DNA of 64,000 bases, taken from positions 425,141 to 489,140 of the forward strand of contig NZ_AVFK01000002.1 in the NCBI RefSeq assembly GCF_000936425.1, read 5' to 3'. The translations under genes were made by a program, and so were the position numbers. Positions 38,103 through 47,380 of this stretch are shown here, one piece after another. Under the pieces are notes generated by a model that was not told where the DNA came from, made no database searches, and saw nothing but the letters and a program-made list of their open reading frames with translations. Every line of letters starts with the position of its first letter. The first letter of the stretch is position 1. The stretch comes from Skermanella aerolata KACC 11604 (GTDB taxonomy: Bacteria > Pseudomonadota > Alphaproteobacteria > Azospirillales > Azospirillaceae).

Positions 38103-39474
38103 CGGAAAGCGATCGGCCGGCGGCAGGACCGCCCTCCGTCTCCTGGCGTACCTGCTGCCGGTCCTGATCTTTCTTGCCGTCGGCATCCTGTCAACGGTCG
38201 CCTCGGCCCAGGAAAGCGCCTCGAACGCCAATCGGCAGTTCGTCCAGGCCATGCAGATGATCCAGCAGGCCAATTCGACCTTCGACTCCGGTGAAGAGGC
38301 GCGCCTGCTGCGTGAGGCCGACCGCCTGCTCAACGAGATCTTGCAGCGTTATCCCGACAGCGCTATCGCCGTCCAGCTCATCACCAACCAGTTCATCGGC
38401 GATTTCGACGTCTTCGAGTTCCGCAACCGCGTTCGCGCGCTGATCTGCAACGATGCGCAATCGACGGCGTGCTTCCTATTCCGGATCGAGAACCTGCTGC
38501 CACCCGTCGAATACCCGGTTTCGACGCCGCGCTGGGACTGGCTGTCACTGGCCGTCGCCTATCATCTGAACGGCGGCACCGACAAGGCGCGGGAAATCAT
38601 AGCACCGTTCGTCGGTGCCCTACGCCGTGGCGCCGCTGCGTCCAGCAGCGACGCTCAGGAGCAGGATCTCTTCGTCTCGCGTGCTTTGGCGCTGACAGGC
38701 CAGTCAGAGGTGGCGCTCCAGATCACCCGGAGCATCGCCGACTGCTCGACCCGGATCTACAATCTGACCGACATTGCCGAGATCGCCTCGTGGCGCGGCG
38801 AAAAGGATCTCGCCGCCGCCCTGGCGACGGAAGCCCAGAAGTACTCGCAAGCCAACAACTGCTCGTGGGAACTGGGGTTGGTTGTGCAGTCGCTCCTCCG
38901 GGTCGGCCGCGAGGCGGAGGCCCGCACCCTGTTCCTGAACACGGTCGAGCAGCAGTTCTCCCGCTTCCGCGAGACCAAGCAGGAGTGCTGCCCGGCGGAA
39001 CTCGCGGTCGCCGCCGCCGATCTGGGGGAGGTCAACCTGGCGCTGGGTCTGCTCCGCACGGTCCATGAGGACAGCCCCTGGACGGTCCCCGCCGTCCTTG
39101 GGCGCTTGCAGGCGCGGGGCGAGATTTCCCTGACCTCCGCTTATCTCGAGCAGGTGCAGGAAGTCGATGCCCAGGCAGAAATCCTGTCGGAGTTCATCGC
39201 GGCGGCGATCCGGCGCGCCGACCCGGCCGCGGCCCAGCAATGGATGAAGCGGCTGAACCAGATCACCGACACACCGGCAAACCGCAAGCCAACGGTGCTC
39301 GCGCAACGCGCCAAGGCGGAGAAGCTTATCTTCGGCGACGAACGCTGGCGCATCACCATGGCCCAGGCCATTGCCGCAGCCGACCGCAGCAGCGCTTTCA
39401 TCCGGCGTGACATCGGAGTGCCCTTGCTGGCGGCCTTGGTGCGGATCGAAAGCGGTCTTCCGATGCTGGACTGA
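38092..39474 (+). CDS. Exported helical-repeat (TPR-like) protein
   Basis: A 460-residue protein with a signal-peptide or membrane anchor in residues 16-40 (LLAYLLPVLIFLAVGILSTV) and a large mature part of alternating helices: QFVQAMQMIQQANSTF, ALALTGQSEVALQITRSI, ELAVAAADLGEVNLALGLLR. This looks like degenerate TPRs. Six or more Cys are present. It overlaps the BON gene and is probably co-expressed with it and the amidase in envelope maintenance. No enzyme motif was found. Confidence 0.7.
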   Translation: MSVDGKRSAGGRTALRLLAYLLPVLIFLAVGILSTVASAQESASNANRQFVQAMQMIQQANSTFDSGEEARLLREADRLLNEILQRYPDSAIAVQLITNQFIGDFDVFEFRNRVRALICNDAQSTACFLFRIENLLPPVEYPVSTPRWDWLSLAVAYHLNGGTDKAREIIAPFVGALRRGAAASSSDAQEQDLFVSRALALTGQSEVALQITRSIADCSTRIYNLTDIAEIASWRGEKDLAAALATEAQKYSQANNCSWELGLVVQSLLRVGREAEARTLFLNTVEQQFSRFRETKQECCPAELAVAAADLGEVNLALGLLRTVHEDSPWTVPAVLGRLQARGEISLTSAYLEQVQEVDAQAEILSEFIAAAIRRADPAAAQQWMKRLNQITDTPANRKPTVLAQRAKAEKLIFGDERWRITMAQAIAAADRSSAFIRRDIGVPLLAALVRIESGLPMLD

Positions 39475-39583
39475 GCGCGGACCGGTACGGCTCGTCGAAT
39501 CCGGGCTTGCATGAGAAGCGCCGTTGCGCTTCCTTCAACGGCTGAACGCCCTGTGCAGCCTAGAGATCCTGGAAAGAACCGAG

Positions 39584-40438
39584 ATGACCGCGCGCCACAT
39601 CCTGACCATTTCCTGCCCGGACACCGTCGGGATCGTCGCCGCCGTGTCGGGCTTCCTCGCGGGTCGCGGCTGCAACATCATCGACAGCGCCCAGTTCGGC
39701 GACCGGACCAGCGGGCTGTTCTTCCTGCGGATCTTCCTGGCGTCTCCGGAAGGTGGCCCCAGCGGAGAGGAACTGGCAGCCGGCTTCGCCGACGTGGCGG
39801 AGCGTTTCGGCATGAAGTGGCGCCTCCACGATGCCGACCGGCCGCAGCGCCTGCTGCTGCTGGTATCCAAGTTCGGCCACTGCCTCAACGATCTGCTCTA
39901 CCGCTACCGGACCGGCGGCCTGAACGTCGAGATCCCGGCTATCGTCTCCAACCACCGCGACTTCTACCAGCTGGCGGCTTGGCACAACGTGCCGTTCCAC
40001 TATCTGCCGGTCAATGCCGGCAATAAGCTGGAGCAGGAATCGCGCCTGTGGGAGATCATCGAGCAGGAGAACATCGATCTCGTCGTGCTCGCCCGCTACA
40101 TGCAGGTGCTCTCGCCCGAGCTGTGCGACAGGCTGGCGGGACGGGCGATCAACATCCATCACTCGTTCCTGCCCAGCTTCAAGGGCGCCAAGCCCTACCA
40201 TCAGGCCTTCGCGCGCGGCGTGAAGCTGATCGGTGCCACCGCCCACTACGTCACGTCGAATCTGGACGAAGGACCGATCATCGAGCAGGAGGTCGAGCGG
40301 GTCGATCACACGTCGACGCCCGACGACCTCGTCGCGGTCGGGCGCGACGTGGAGAGCGTCGTGCTGGCGCGTGCCGTGAAGTACCATACGGAGCATCGCG
40401 TATTGTTGAACGGCAGCAAGACGATCGTCTTCAGGTAA
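39584..40438 (+). CDS. purU: Formyltetrahydrofolate deformylase
   Basis: A 284-residue enzyme releasing formate from 10-formyl-THF. An ACT domain opens the protein (HILTISCPDTVGIVAAVSGF). The transformylase-like domain contains NIHHSFLPSFKGAKPYHQAF, with the catalytic Asn/His, and the Asp in SNLDEGPIIEQEVERVDH. The ATG at 39584 has GGAAAGAACC upstream. A short hairpin GAAGCGC/GCGCTTC (39515-39532) lies before the start. It is followed by a family B repeat. Confidence 0.95.
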   Translation: MTARHILTISCPDTVGIVAAVSGFLAGRGCNIIDSAQFGDRTSGLFFLRIFLASPEGGPSGEELAAGFADVAERFGMKWRLHDADRPQRLLLLVSKFGHCLNDLLYRYRTGGLNVEIPAIVSNHRDFYQLAAWHNVPFHYLPVNAGNKLEQESRLWEIIEQENIDLVVLARYMQVLSPELCDRLAGRAINIHHSFLPSFKGAKPYHQAFARGVKLIGATAHYVTSNLDEGPIIEQEVERVDHTSTPDDLVAVGRDVESVVLARAVKYHTEHRVLLNGSKTIVFR

Positions 40439-40474
40439 GTGGGGCGGAAGACATTGACCTGCATGGACGGTGTT

Positions 40475-40540
40475 GTTGGGCCGTGGCCCAACACTTGCCT
40501 ACCTCGGGTCAAACTCTTCGGCTCCTGGTATCACGCCGGC
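40475..40540. repeat. Family B palindromic repeat, partial copy
   Basis: The perfect palindrome GTTGGGCCGTGGCCCAAC (40475-40492) is followed by the outer-arm sequence GGTCAAACTCTTCGGCTCCT (from 40507), which matches the right outer arm of the 60-kb copy (GGTCAAACTCTCCGGCGCCT). Only half of the complete element is present. It reaches the 3' end of the M48 gene. Confidence 0.7.
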
Positions 40541-41304
40541 CGTGGCTTATAGTAGCTCAGCGCCTCCGGCATCTGCGCTTCCAGCGCCGCGATCCTCGAT
40601 TCGGGTGCTGGATGGGTGGACAGGAACTCCGGAGCCCTCTCGCCGGCCGCCTGCATATTCTGCCAAAGCTTGATGGCGGCACGCGGGTCGTAGCCGGCCT
40701 TGGCCATGTTGATCAGGCCGATGCTGTCGGCCTCCAGTTCCTGGTTCCGCGAGTAGGGCAGGATCAGGCCGTACTGAACGCCGGCGCCGAGCAGGCCGGC
40801 AATCTCGTTGGCGTAGCCGATATTGCCGATCTGTAGGGCGGCGCCGAGAAGCTGGACACCGGTCTGGGTGGCGGCGGCGGAACTCAGGCGCTCCCGCGCG
40901 TGCTCCGCCTGATTGTGGCCGACCTCGTGGCCGACGACGGCGGCCAACTCGTTGACGTCGGTCGCGATGGCGAACATGCCTTCGTAGACTCCGATCTTGT
41001 TGCCCGGTAGGGCAAAGGCGTTGGCTTCCTTGCTCTGGAATACCACCGCTTCCCAGTTGGCCGGGTTCTGGCCGATCGCGGTCAGGATATTGGTGCTCAC
41101 CTGCTGCAAGGCGCGCTGGTAGGTCGTGTTCTTGGAAGCCGGAACTTCGGACCGGATCTGCTCCCAACTCTGCACGCCAAGCTGCTCGGCTTCCTGCGCC
41201 GAGACCAGACCCAATCCAAGACCTGTCTGGCCCGGTCCGACGCAGGCGACCAGCGCCGTTCCGCTGAAGCCGACCAGAACAGCCATGAAGCCGCGCCGAC
41301 TCAT
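40531..41304 (-). CDS. M48 family metalloprotease, predicted lipoprotein
   Basis: A 257-residue protease. The start at 41304 begins MSRRGFMAVLVGFSGTALVACV, an RR-containing signal with a lipobox-like LVAC. The zinc motif is HEVGHNQAEH (HExxH) with the third ligand Glu in NQELEADSIGL. This is the M48 arrangement of BepA-like periplasmic chaperone-proteases that handle outer-membrane protein assembly; that role is inferred. A longer reading frame to 41394 exists but would bury the signal peptide. The gene ends near the family B repeat. Confidence 0.85.
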   Translation of the reverse strand: MSRRGFMAVLVGFSGTALVACVGPGQTGLGLGLVSAQEAEQLGVQSWEQIRSEVPASKNTTYQRALQQVSTNILTAIGQNPANWEAVVFQSKEANAFALPGNKIGVYEGMFAIATDVNELAAVVGHEVGHNQAEHARERLSSAAATQTGVQLLGAALQIGNIGYANEIAGLLGAGVQYGLILPYSRNQELEADSIGLINMAKAGYDPRAAIKLWQNMQAAGERAPEFLSTHPAPESRIAALEAQMPEALSYYKPRPA

Positions 41305-41491
41305 CTCGGCGGCGCGGTCCCCAGTGATCTCGGTCGTTACCTTGGTCTTGGCCGTACCGTCAGAGTGGCTTCCGGTTCCGTGGCATACACACATATCGAC
41401 GCTTATCCCCTGGTGTCCCGAATGGTATCCCTAACTTCCCCTTCTGGATGCCACAACGGGACGGCCTGCGCCAGTATTCCACACTCCGGCG

Positions 41492-42358
41492 CTATTCCTT
41501 GACGGCCCCGGTCAGGCTCGAGACGTAGTGCTCGACGAAGAAGGAATAGATGATAGCCACCGGTAGCGACCCAAGCAGCGCTCCCGCCATCAGAGAGCCC
41601 CAGTGGTAGACGTCGCCCTCGACAAGCTGGGTCAGGACGGCCACCGGCACGGTCTTCTTCTCCACCGACGAGATGAAGGCCAGCGCATAGATGAACTCGT
41701 TCCACGACAAGGTGAAGGCGAAGATCCCGGCGGAGATCAGGCCCGGTACCGCCAGCGGCAACGTGATTTTCCACAGGATCTGGATGCGCGTTGCGCCATC
41801 GACCAGCGCGCATTCCTCCAACTCGTACGGGATCGATTTGAAATATCCCATCAGCAGCCACGTGCAGAACGGGATCAGGAAGGTCGGGTAGGTCAGGATC
41901 AGCGCGATCGGACTGTCGTAAAGCCCGAACTGGAACACCATGGTCGCCAACGGAATGAACAGGATCGACGGCGGCACCAGATAGGCCAGATAGATCATCA
42001 GCCCGACTGTTTGCCCGCCCTTGAAGCGCAGCCGCTGGATCGCGTAGGCCGCCAGCACGCTGGCAAACAGGCTGATGAAGGTCGCCACAACGGCAACCGT
42101 CATCGTGATCGCCAGCCACTGGGGATAATCGGTATCGAACAGCAGGCGCTTGACGTTGTCCAGCGTCGGCGAGTGGATCCAGAGCGGGTTATAGTCCTTG
42201 TAGTTGTATAGCTCCTCGTTCGATTTGAAGGTCGTGACCGTCATCCAGTAGAACGGAAACAGCAGGATGACCAGGAACCCCGCCAGCGGCGTATAAACCG
42301 TGAGCAGCTTGCGCGGCCAGCGGGTCAGATAGTCCATGCCTACGACTTCTTCAGCCAT
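41492..42358 (-). CDS. Sugar ABC transporter permease, MalG type
   Basis: A 288-residue permease with six predicted helices. The EAA loop reads EECALVDGATRIQILWKITLP. It pairs with the upstream permease. The start is uncertain: ATGs at 42358 and 42337 and a TTG at 42403 are all in frame. I use 42358, which has GGGGGCGG upstream. It is the last gene of the cluster; the ATPase is missing locally. Confidence 0.87.
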   Translation of the reverse strand: MAEEVVGMDYLTRWPRKLLTVYTPLAGFLVILLFPFYWMTVTTFKSNEELYNYKDYNPLWIHSPTLDNVKRLLFDTDYPQWLAITMTVAVVATFISLFASVLAAYAIQRLRFKGGQTVGLMIYLAYLVPPSILFIPLATMVFQFGLYDSPIALILTYPTFLIPFCTWLLMGYFKSIPYELEECALVDGATRIQILWKITLPLAVPGLISAGIFAFTLSWNEFIYALAFISSVEKKTVPVAVLTQLVEGDVYHWGSLMAGALLGSLPVAIIYSFFVEHYVSSLTGAVKE

Positions 42359-42399
42359 TTCCGCCCCCGATATCGGTTTGGCCCATGATGCTGGTCCGC

Positions 42400-43365
42400 T
42401 CAATCATCACTGCCTCCTTGCTGCCATTTCCGCCGGGCAAGGGCGAAGTAGCTGAACAGCGTCGCGAACAGCAGGAACGGGATCATCGCCACCGCGATCG
42501 CCGCTCCTTCGCCCAATTGCCCGCCGGGGATCGCCCGCTGGAATGCCAGCGTCGCCATCAGGTGCGTCGTTCCCGCCGGACCGCCCCGTGTGATCGCATA
42601 GATCAGCTGGAAGTCGGTGAAGGTGAACAGGATCGAGAAGGTCATGACGACCGCCAGGATCGGCATCAGCATCGGCAGGGTGATATGCCGGAACCGCTGC
42701 CACGACGTGGCGCCGTCCAGCGCCGCCGCTTCGTACAGGCTTGGCGAGATCGTCTGGAGACCGGCCAGCAGGCAGATCGCGACGAAGGGAATGCCGCGCC
42801 AGATATTGGCGGCGATCAGCGAAGCTCGCGCATTGTTTGGCGTGCCGAGGAAGTCGATGTAATGGTCGATCAGCCCCATCTCGGTCAGTGCCCAGCTGAT
42901 GATCGAGAACTGCGGGTCGTAGATCCACCAGAACGCCAGCGCCGACAGCACGGTCGGAACGATCCACGGCACCAGGATGATCGACCGGATCAGCGCCTTG
43001 GCCGGCAGGTGGTTGTTCAGCAGCAGCGCCAACCAAAGCCCCAGGGCGAACTTGCCGATGGTCGCGAACACCGTGTAGAGCACGGTATTGCTGACGGCCA
43101 GCCAGAACATGCTGTCCTGGAACAGAGATTCGTAGTTCTCCAGACCGATGAAGACGCCGGACCGTCCGATCTTGGTGTCGGTGAAGCCCAGCCAGATACC
43201 CAGTCCTAGCGGATAGGTCAGGAAGACCAGCAGAAGCGTGGCTGCCGGCAACATGAACAGGAACGCCAGGACACCGGGATTGTCGAGAGTGCGCGCAACC
43301 CACGAACCTGTGGGTTGCGCGACACGCTTGCGCTCGGCGGCAATCGCCATATCGGGGCCTGGCAT
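42400..43365 (-). CDS. Sugar ABC transporter permease, MalF type
   Basis: A 321-residue permease with six predicted helices and the EAA segment YEAAALDGATSWQRFRHITL. The ATG at 43365 overlaps the stop of the binding-protein gene by a few bases and follows AGGACCTGAC. It forms the membrane channel with the MalG-type partner 42 bp downstream. Confidence 0.9.
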   Translation of the reverse strand: MPGPDMAIAAERKRVAQPTGSWVARTLDNPGVLAFLFMLPAATLLLVFLTYPLGLGIWLGFTDTKIGRSGVFIGLENYESLFQDSMFWLAVSNTVLYTVFATIGKFALGLWLALLLNNHLPAKALIRSIILVPWIVPTVLSALAFWWIYDPQFSIISWALTEMGLIDHYIDFLGTPNNARASLIAANIWRGIPFVAICLLAGLQTISPSLYEAAALDGATSWQRFRHITLPMLMPILAVVMTFSILFTFTDFQLIYAITRGGPAGTTHLMATLAFQRAIPGGQLGEGAAIAVAMIPFLLFATLFSYFALARRKWQQGGSDD

Positions 43366-43366
43366 G

Positions 43367-44704
43367 TCAGGTCCTGTAGTACCGCTCCGCCCGGCGCTGG
43401 GCTTCGGCCGCGGCTTCCTTCGGCGTGGAGCGGCCGGAGCAGACTTGCGACACCATGTTGTTGATGATGAAGTCGGCAAGCGTAGCGGCCGACGCGTAGC
43501 CGAGACTGCCCTGGTAGCCGTACCACAGCATGTTCTTCATGACTTCGGCATAGGCCGCGTGCTTCGGGTCTTCGGTCCAGATCGGGTTGCCGGAATAGGC
43601 CGCCAGCGGATGGCTCCAGTAGCCGATGCTGGCCTTCTGCCAGGGCTCGTACTGTTCCTTCTCGAAGATGAAGCGGACATACTCCTTGGCGGCGTTCGGG
43701 TACTTGGTGTGCTTGAACACCATCGTGTTGATCAGCAGCCCGGCCTCGGTCGGCTTGCCGACGGGACCGATCGGGAAGGGCGCGTGGTAGATATCCTCGG
43801 CCATCGCCTTGATGGCGGCATCGGTGCTGTTCTTGGCTGAGTAGTAAACCGAGATGCCGTTGGCGGTCAGTCCGACTTCCCCGGCAAGGAAGGCCTTGTT
43901 GTTGGACGGGTCCAGCCAGGACATCGTCCCGGGAATGAAGTTCTCGTATAGTTGCTTGCCATATTCCAGGGCCGCGACGGTTTGCGGGCTGTCGATGATG
44001 ACCTTGTTCTTCTCGTCCACCATGGCGCCGCCATGCGCCCAGATCAGCCAATGCGTCCAGGTATTGCCGTCGCCCTGCGCGTTGCCCAGCGCGAAGCCCA
44101 TGGGATGGTTGTTCTTCTTGAGGTTCTGCGCCAGCTTCAGGAAGTTGTCGATATCGGTCGGGACGGTCTCGTACCCCGCCTGATTGATCCAGGACTTGCG
44201 GTAGACGATGGCGCCGCCGGAAGCGCCGATCGGCATCGCGATCCACTTGCCGTCCGTCCCCTTGCCATAGCGCTCGGCGATGGGATACCAGCCGCCGTAC
44301 TTCTTGCCGAGATATTCGGCCACCTCGGTCAGGTCGAGCAGCTTGTCGGGGTACTGGTGCGGGTCGTCGTTCCAGGCCAGGACGACATCGGGGCCGCTCC
44401 CGATATTGGCGGCGACGGCGGTTTTGGGCCGCAGGTCTTCCCAGCTCTCGTTATCGACGCGGACCTTGACGCCGGTCGTCTGGGTGAACCGTTCCGTGTT
44501 TTGAAGGAACAGGGTCTCGTCGCCCTGGACGAACTTGGCCGGGCGCAGGACGCGCAACTCGGCGCCTTTCTCGACCTGGAACTTCGGAGCCGGCACGTCG
44601 GCCGCCATCACTTCGCCGAATGCCGGGCGGTAGCCCAGCAGGGTCGTTCCGGCAAGGGCGCCGGCGCCGATCTTAAGAGTGTCGCGTCTGGTGAACCCAG
44701 TCAT
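43367..44704 (-). CDS. Sugar ABC transporter, extracellular binding protein
   Basis: A 445-residue exported protein. A Tat-type signal (FTRRDTLKIGAGALAG, Arg6-Arg7) precedes the mature domain, whose features (ENFIPGTMSWLDPSNN, AFLAGEVGLTANGISVYYS) are those of the family 1 carbohydrate-binding proteins. A strong ribosome site, GGGGAGGAAG, is 6 nt from the ATG. It is the first gene of a binding-protein/permease/permease operon; the ligand cannot be named. Confidence 0.88.
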   Translation of the reverse strand: MTGFTRRDTLKIGAGALAGTTLLGYRPAFGEVMAADVPAPKFQVEKGAELRVLRPAKFVQGDETLFLQNTERFTQTTGVKVRVDNESWEDLRPKTAVAANIGSGPDVVLAWNDDPHQYPDKLLDLTEVAEYLGKKYGGWYPIAERYGKGTDGKWIAMPIGASGGAIVYRKSWINQAGYETVPTDIDNFLKLAQNLKKNNHPMGFALGNAQGDGNTWTHWLIWAHGGAMVDEKNKVIIDSPQTVAALEYGKQLYENFIPGTMSWLDPSNNKAFLAGEVGLTANGISVYYSAKNSTDAAIKAMAEDIYHAPFPIGPVGKPTEAGLLINTMVFKHTKYPNAAKEYVRFIFEKEQYEPWQKASIGYWSHPLAAYSGNPIWTEDPKHAAYAEVMKNMLWYGYQGSLGYASAATLADFIINNMVSQVCSGRSTPKEAAAEAQRRAERYYRT

Positions 44705-44962
44705 ATTGCTTCCTCCCCCACCTGATATCTTTGGTTTTTGTTACGCAGGTGCAGCAATTTGGACAACGTTTGTTCGCTGTTCCAACTAAATCCTACGCCC
44801 GGTGCAACCGGCTGTCACCCCCTCTTGTTGGCACAAGTCTTGACCCCTGCGGCATGGCGTCCCACCATGGCATGCCGACCCCGGCGGTCGGAAACCAGAA
44901 GATCCGATCGGCCGAAAAAGCCGATCGACAAAGACAAATAGCCAAGACAAGAGGAACGCCCG
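44705..44962. other. Intergenic region between the sugar operon and fghA
   Basis: A 258-bp divergent region. A hairpin CGATCGGC/GCCGATCG (44905-44912 with 44920-44927, loop CGAAAAA) lies 36 bp before the fghA ATG. No ORF is convincing. Confidence 0.45.
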
Positions 44963-45805
44963 ATGAGTTTGGACCGCATCTCAGCCCATGCCTGTTTCGG
45001 TGGCACCCAGGGTATCTACCGCCATCGCTCGACCAGCATCGGGACCGACATGGAAGTCGCGGTCTACGTGCCGCCGCAGGCGGCCGACGGCCCCTTGCCC
45101 GTACTGACTTATCTGTCGGGCCTCACCTGCACCTGGGAAAACTTCACGGTCAAGGCGGGCGCCCAGCGCTATGCGGCAGAGCACGGCGTCATTATCGTGG
45201 CGCCCGACACCAGCCCTCGCGGCCTCAACATTCCCGGCGAGAACGACAGCTACGACTTCGGCACGGGCGCCGGCTTCTACGTCGATGCCACGCAGGATCC
45301 GTGGAAGACCAACTACCGCATGTACAGCTACGTGCGGGACGAACTGCCGGCGCTGATCGCCTCCGAGTTCAAGATCGATGCCCAGCGGCAGGGCATCTTC
45401 GGCCATTCGATGGGCGGACACGGCGCGCTCGTCATGGCGCTCCGCAACCCCGACCGCTACCGGTCCGTATCGGCCTTCTCGCCCATCGTCGCCGCCTCGC
45501 GCGTGCCCTGGGGCGAAAAGGCGCTGGGTGGCTACCTGGGCCAGGACAAGGAAGCCTGGAAGCATTACGACGCGTCGCTGCTGGCCGAAAAGGGCGGCTG
45601 GAAGTCCCCGATCCTGGTGGACCAAGGGACATCCGACCAGTTCCTTGAAAAGGAGCTTAAGCCCGAAATTCTGGAAGAAGCCTGCCAGAAGTCAGGAACT
45701 CCGCTGACGCTGCGGCGCCAGCCCGGCTACGACCACAGCTACTACTTCATCGCCACCTTCATGGGCGACCACATCGCCCACCACGCCAAGATCCTGAAGG
45801 CGTAA
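44963..45805 (+). CDS. fghA: S-formylglutathione hydrolase
   Basis: A 280-residue esterase of the alpha/beta-hydrolase fold that splits S-formylglutathione in glutathione-dependent formaldehyde oxidation. The nucleophile Ser lies in IFGHSMGGHGALV. The catalytic Asp lies in VDQGTSDQFLEK and the His in GYDHSYYFIATF. GAGGAAC upstream supports the ATG. The alcohol dehydrogenase partner (adhC) is not in the window. Its stop is 15 bp from the convergent photolyase gene. Confidence 0.95.
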   Translation: MSLDRISAHACFGGTQGIYRHRSTSIGTDMEVAVYVPPQAADGPLPVLTYLSGLTCTWENFTVKAGAQRYAAEHGVIIVAPDTSPRGLNIPGENDSYDFGTGAGFYVDATQDPWKTNYRMYSYVRDELPALIASEFKIDAQRQGIFGHSMGGHGALVMALRNPDRYRSVSAFSPIVAASRVPWGEKALGGYLGQDKEAWKHYDASLLAEKGGWKSPILVDQGTSDQFLEKELKPEILEEACQKSGTPLTLRRQPGYDHSYYFIATFMGDHIAHHAKILKA

Positions 45806-45820
45806 AGTCGAAGGGTTTGA

Positions 45821-47278
45821 TCAGGCGGCAGGTTTTACCTGCCGTCGCATCGTCCTCAGCGCTTCGAGTGCCCGGTCGCGGGCGGTGGCGTGATCGACGA
45901 TCGGGTGCGGGTAGGTCTTGCCTAGTTCGACGCCGGCCTTTGCCAGTACGTTCTTGGGCGCGTCCCAGGGGTGATGGATGAACTTGGGCGGCAACTTCGC
46001 CAGTTCGGGTACGTAGCGGCTGACATAGGCGCCGTCGGGATCGAACTTCTCGCCCTGGAGCACAGGGTTGAAGACCCGGAAGAAGGGGGAGGGATCGGCG
46101 CCGCAGCCGGCGATCCACTGCCAGTTGGCGCTGTTGTTGGCGGCATCGGCATCGACCAGCGTGTCCCAGAACCAGGCTTCACCCTCCTGCCAGCGCACGA
46201 GCAGGTCTTTGACCAGGAACGAACCAGTGATCATCCGGACGCGGTTGTGCATCCAGCCCGTCTGCCAAAGCTGGCGCATGCCCGCATCGACGATGGGGAA
46301 GCCTGTCAGGCCGCGTTGCCAAGCCTTCAGCCCCTCGTCGTCCTGACGCCACGGCATTTTGGTGAAGCGCTGGTCCATCGGCTCGGCCGCCAAGTCGGGA
46401 TGGGTCTGGAGCAGTCCGTGGGTGAACTCCCGCCAGCCGATCTCCCGCAGGAAAGCCTCTATCGACGGCTCCAATCCGGCATCCATGCGCATCTTCGCGG
46501 CGTGCCAGACCTGCCGGGGCGAGACCTCGCCCCAATGAAGATAGGGCGACAGGCGCGACGTGCCGTCCCGACCGGGACGGTCGCGGCCGGTGCGGTAGTC
46601 CTGCACGATCTCGTCCAGGAAATCATGAAGACGTTCGGCGGCGGCGGCTTCTCCCGGAACCCAGCTTTCGCGGATGCCGCCGGCCCAATCGGGGCGGGTC
46701 GGCAGCAGTCCGAAGCTGGACAGGGCATCGCTCCCCGGGGTTTTCTCAACGTTCTTGATCTTTGCCGGTTCCGGCAGAGGACGCTCCGGCTCCGGACCCG
46801 ACGACAAGGTGCGCCAGAACGGCGTGAAAACTTTGAAAGGCGTTCCCGCCTTCGAGCGGATGGCCGAGGGATCGAACAGCAGGGTCGCGTTGAAGCTTTC
46901 GACCGTGAGTCCTCGGCCGCTCAGGTCGGCACGGATGGTATCGTCCCGAGCTTTCGTCGCAGGATCGAAACTGTCGCTCCAGTAGAGCGAACCGGCCCCC
47001 GTTTCATCGATCAGGGCGGCAATCGCTTCGGCCGCATCACCCCGGCGCAACACCAGCGGAGCGCCGGCTTTGCCGAGCGCCTCCCCAAGTCGCTCAAGGC
47101 TGTGATGCAGCCACCAGCGCCCGGCGCCGCCGGGAGCGCGGATAGTGTCCGACCCGTCTTCCAGGATGAAGACGGGGATCACCGGAGCGCCGCTTTCCAC
47201 CGCCCGGTGGAGGGCGGGGTTGTCGGCAAGGCGGAGGTCCTTACGGAACCAGACGATGGCGGGAGAGGAGGATGTCAT
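45821..47278 (-). CDS. phrB: Deoxyribodipyrimidine photolyase
   Basis: A 485-residue flavoprotein that repairs pyrimidine dimers with blue light. N-terminal domain: IVWFRKDLRLADNPALHRAV. FAD domain: SRLSPYLHWGEVSPRQVWHA, GWMHNRVRMITGSFLVKDLL and WQWIAGCGADPSPFFRVFNP. The tail reads YVPELAKLPPKFIHHPWDAP. The ATG at 47278 gives the family start; a longer upstream frame is an extension. A hairpin (CGGCAGG/CCTGCCG) straddles the stop codon. Confidence 0.94.
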   Translation of the reverse strand: MTSSSPAIVWFRKDLRLADNPALHRAVESGAPVIPVFILEDGSDTIRAPGGAGRWWLHHSLERLGEALGKAGAPLVLRRGDAAEAIAALIDETGAGSLYWSDSFDPATKARDDTIRADLSGRGLTVESFNATLLFDPSAIRSKAGTPFKVFTPFWRTLSSGPEPERPLPEPAKIKNVEKTPGSDALSSFGLLPTRPDWAGGIRESWVPGEAAAAERLHDFLDEIVQDYRTGRDRPGRDGTSRLSPYLHWGEVSPRQVWHAAKMRMDAGLEPSIEAFLREIGWREFTHGLLQTHPDLAAEPMDQRFTKMPWRQDDEGLKAWQRGLTGFPIVDAGMRQLWQTGWMHNRVRMITGSFLVKDLLVRWQEGEAWFWDTLVDADAANNSANWQWIAGCGADPSPFFRVFNPVLQGEKFDPDGAYVSRYVPELAKLPPKFIHHPWDAPKNVLAKAGVELGKTYPHPIVDHATARDRALEALRTMRRQVKPAA

Positions 47279-47380
47279 TCCGATGGACCGGGATAGCGAA
47301 GAAGGACGGCAGTATGCCGACCACCCAACTATGCCCGCAGCAGCATCCGTCAATCCGACGTCCCGCCGAGCCCGGCCGAC

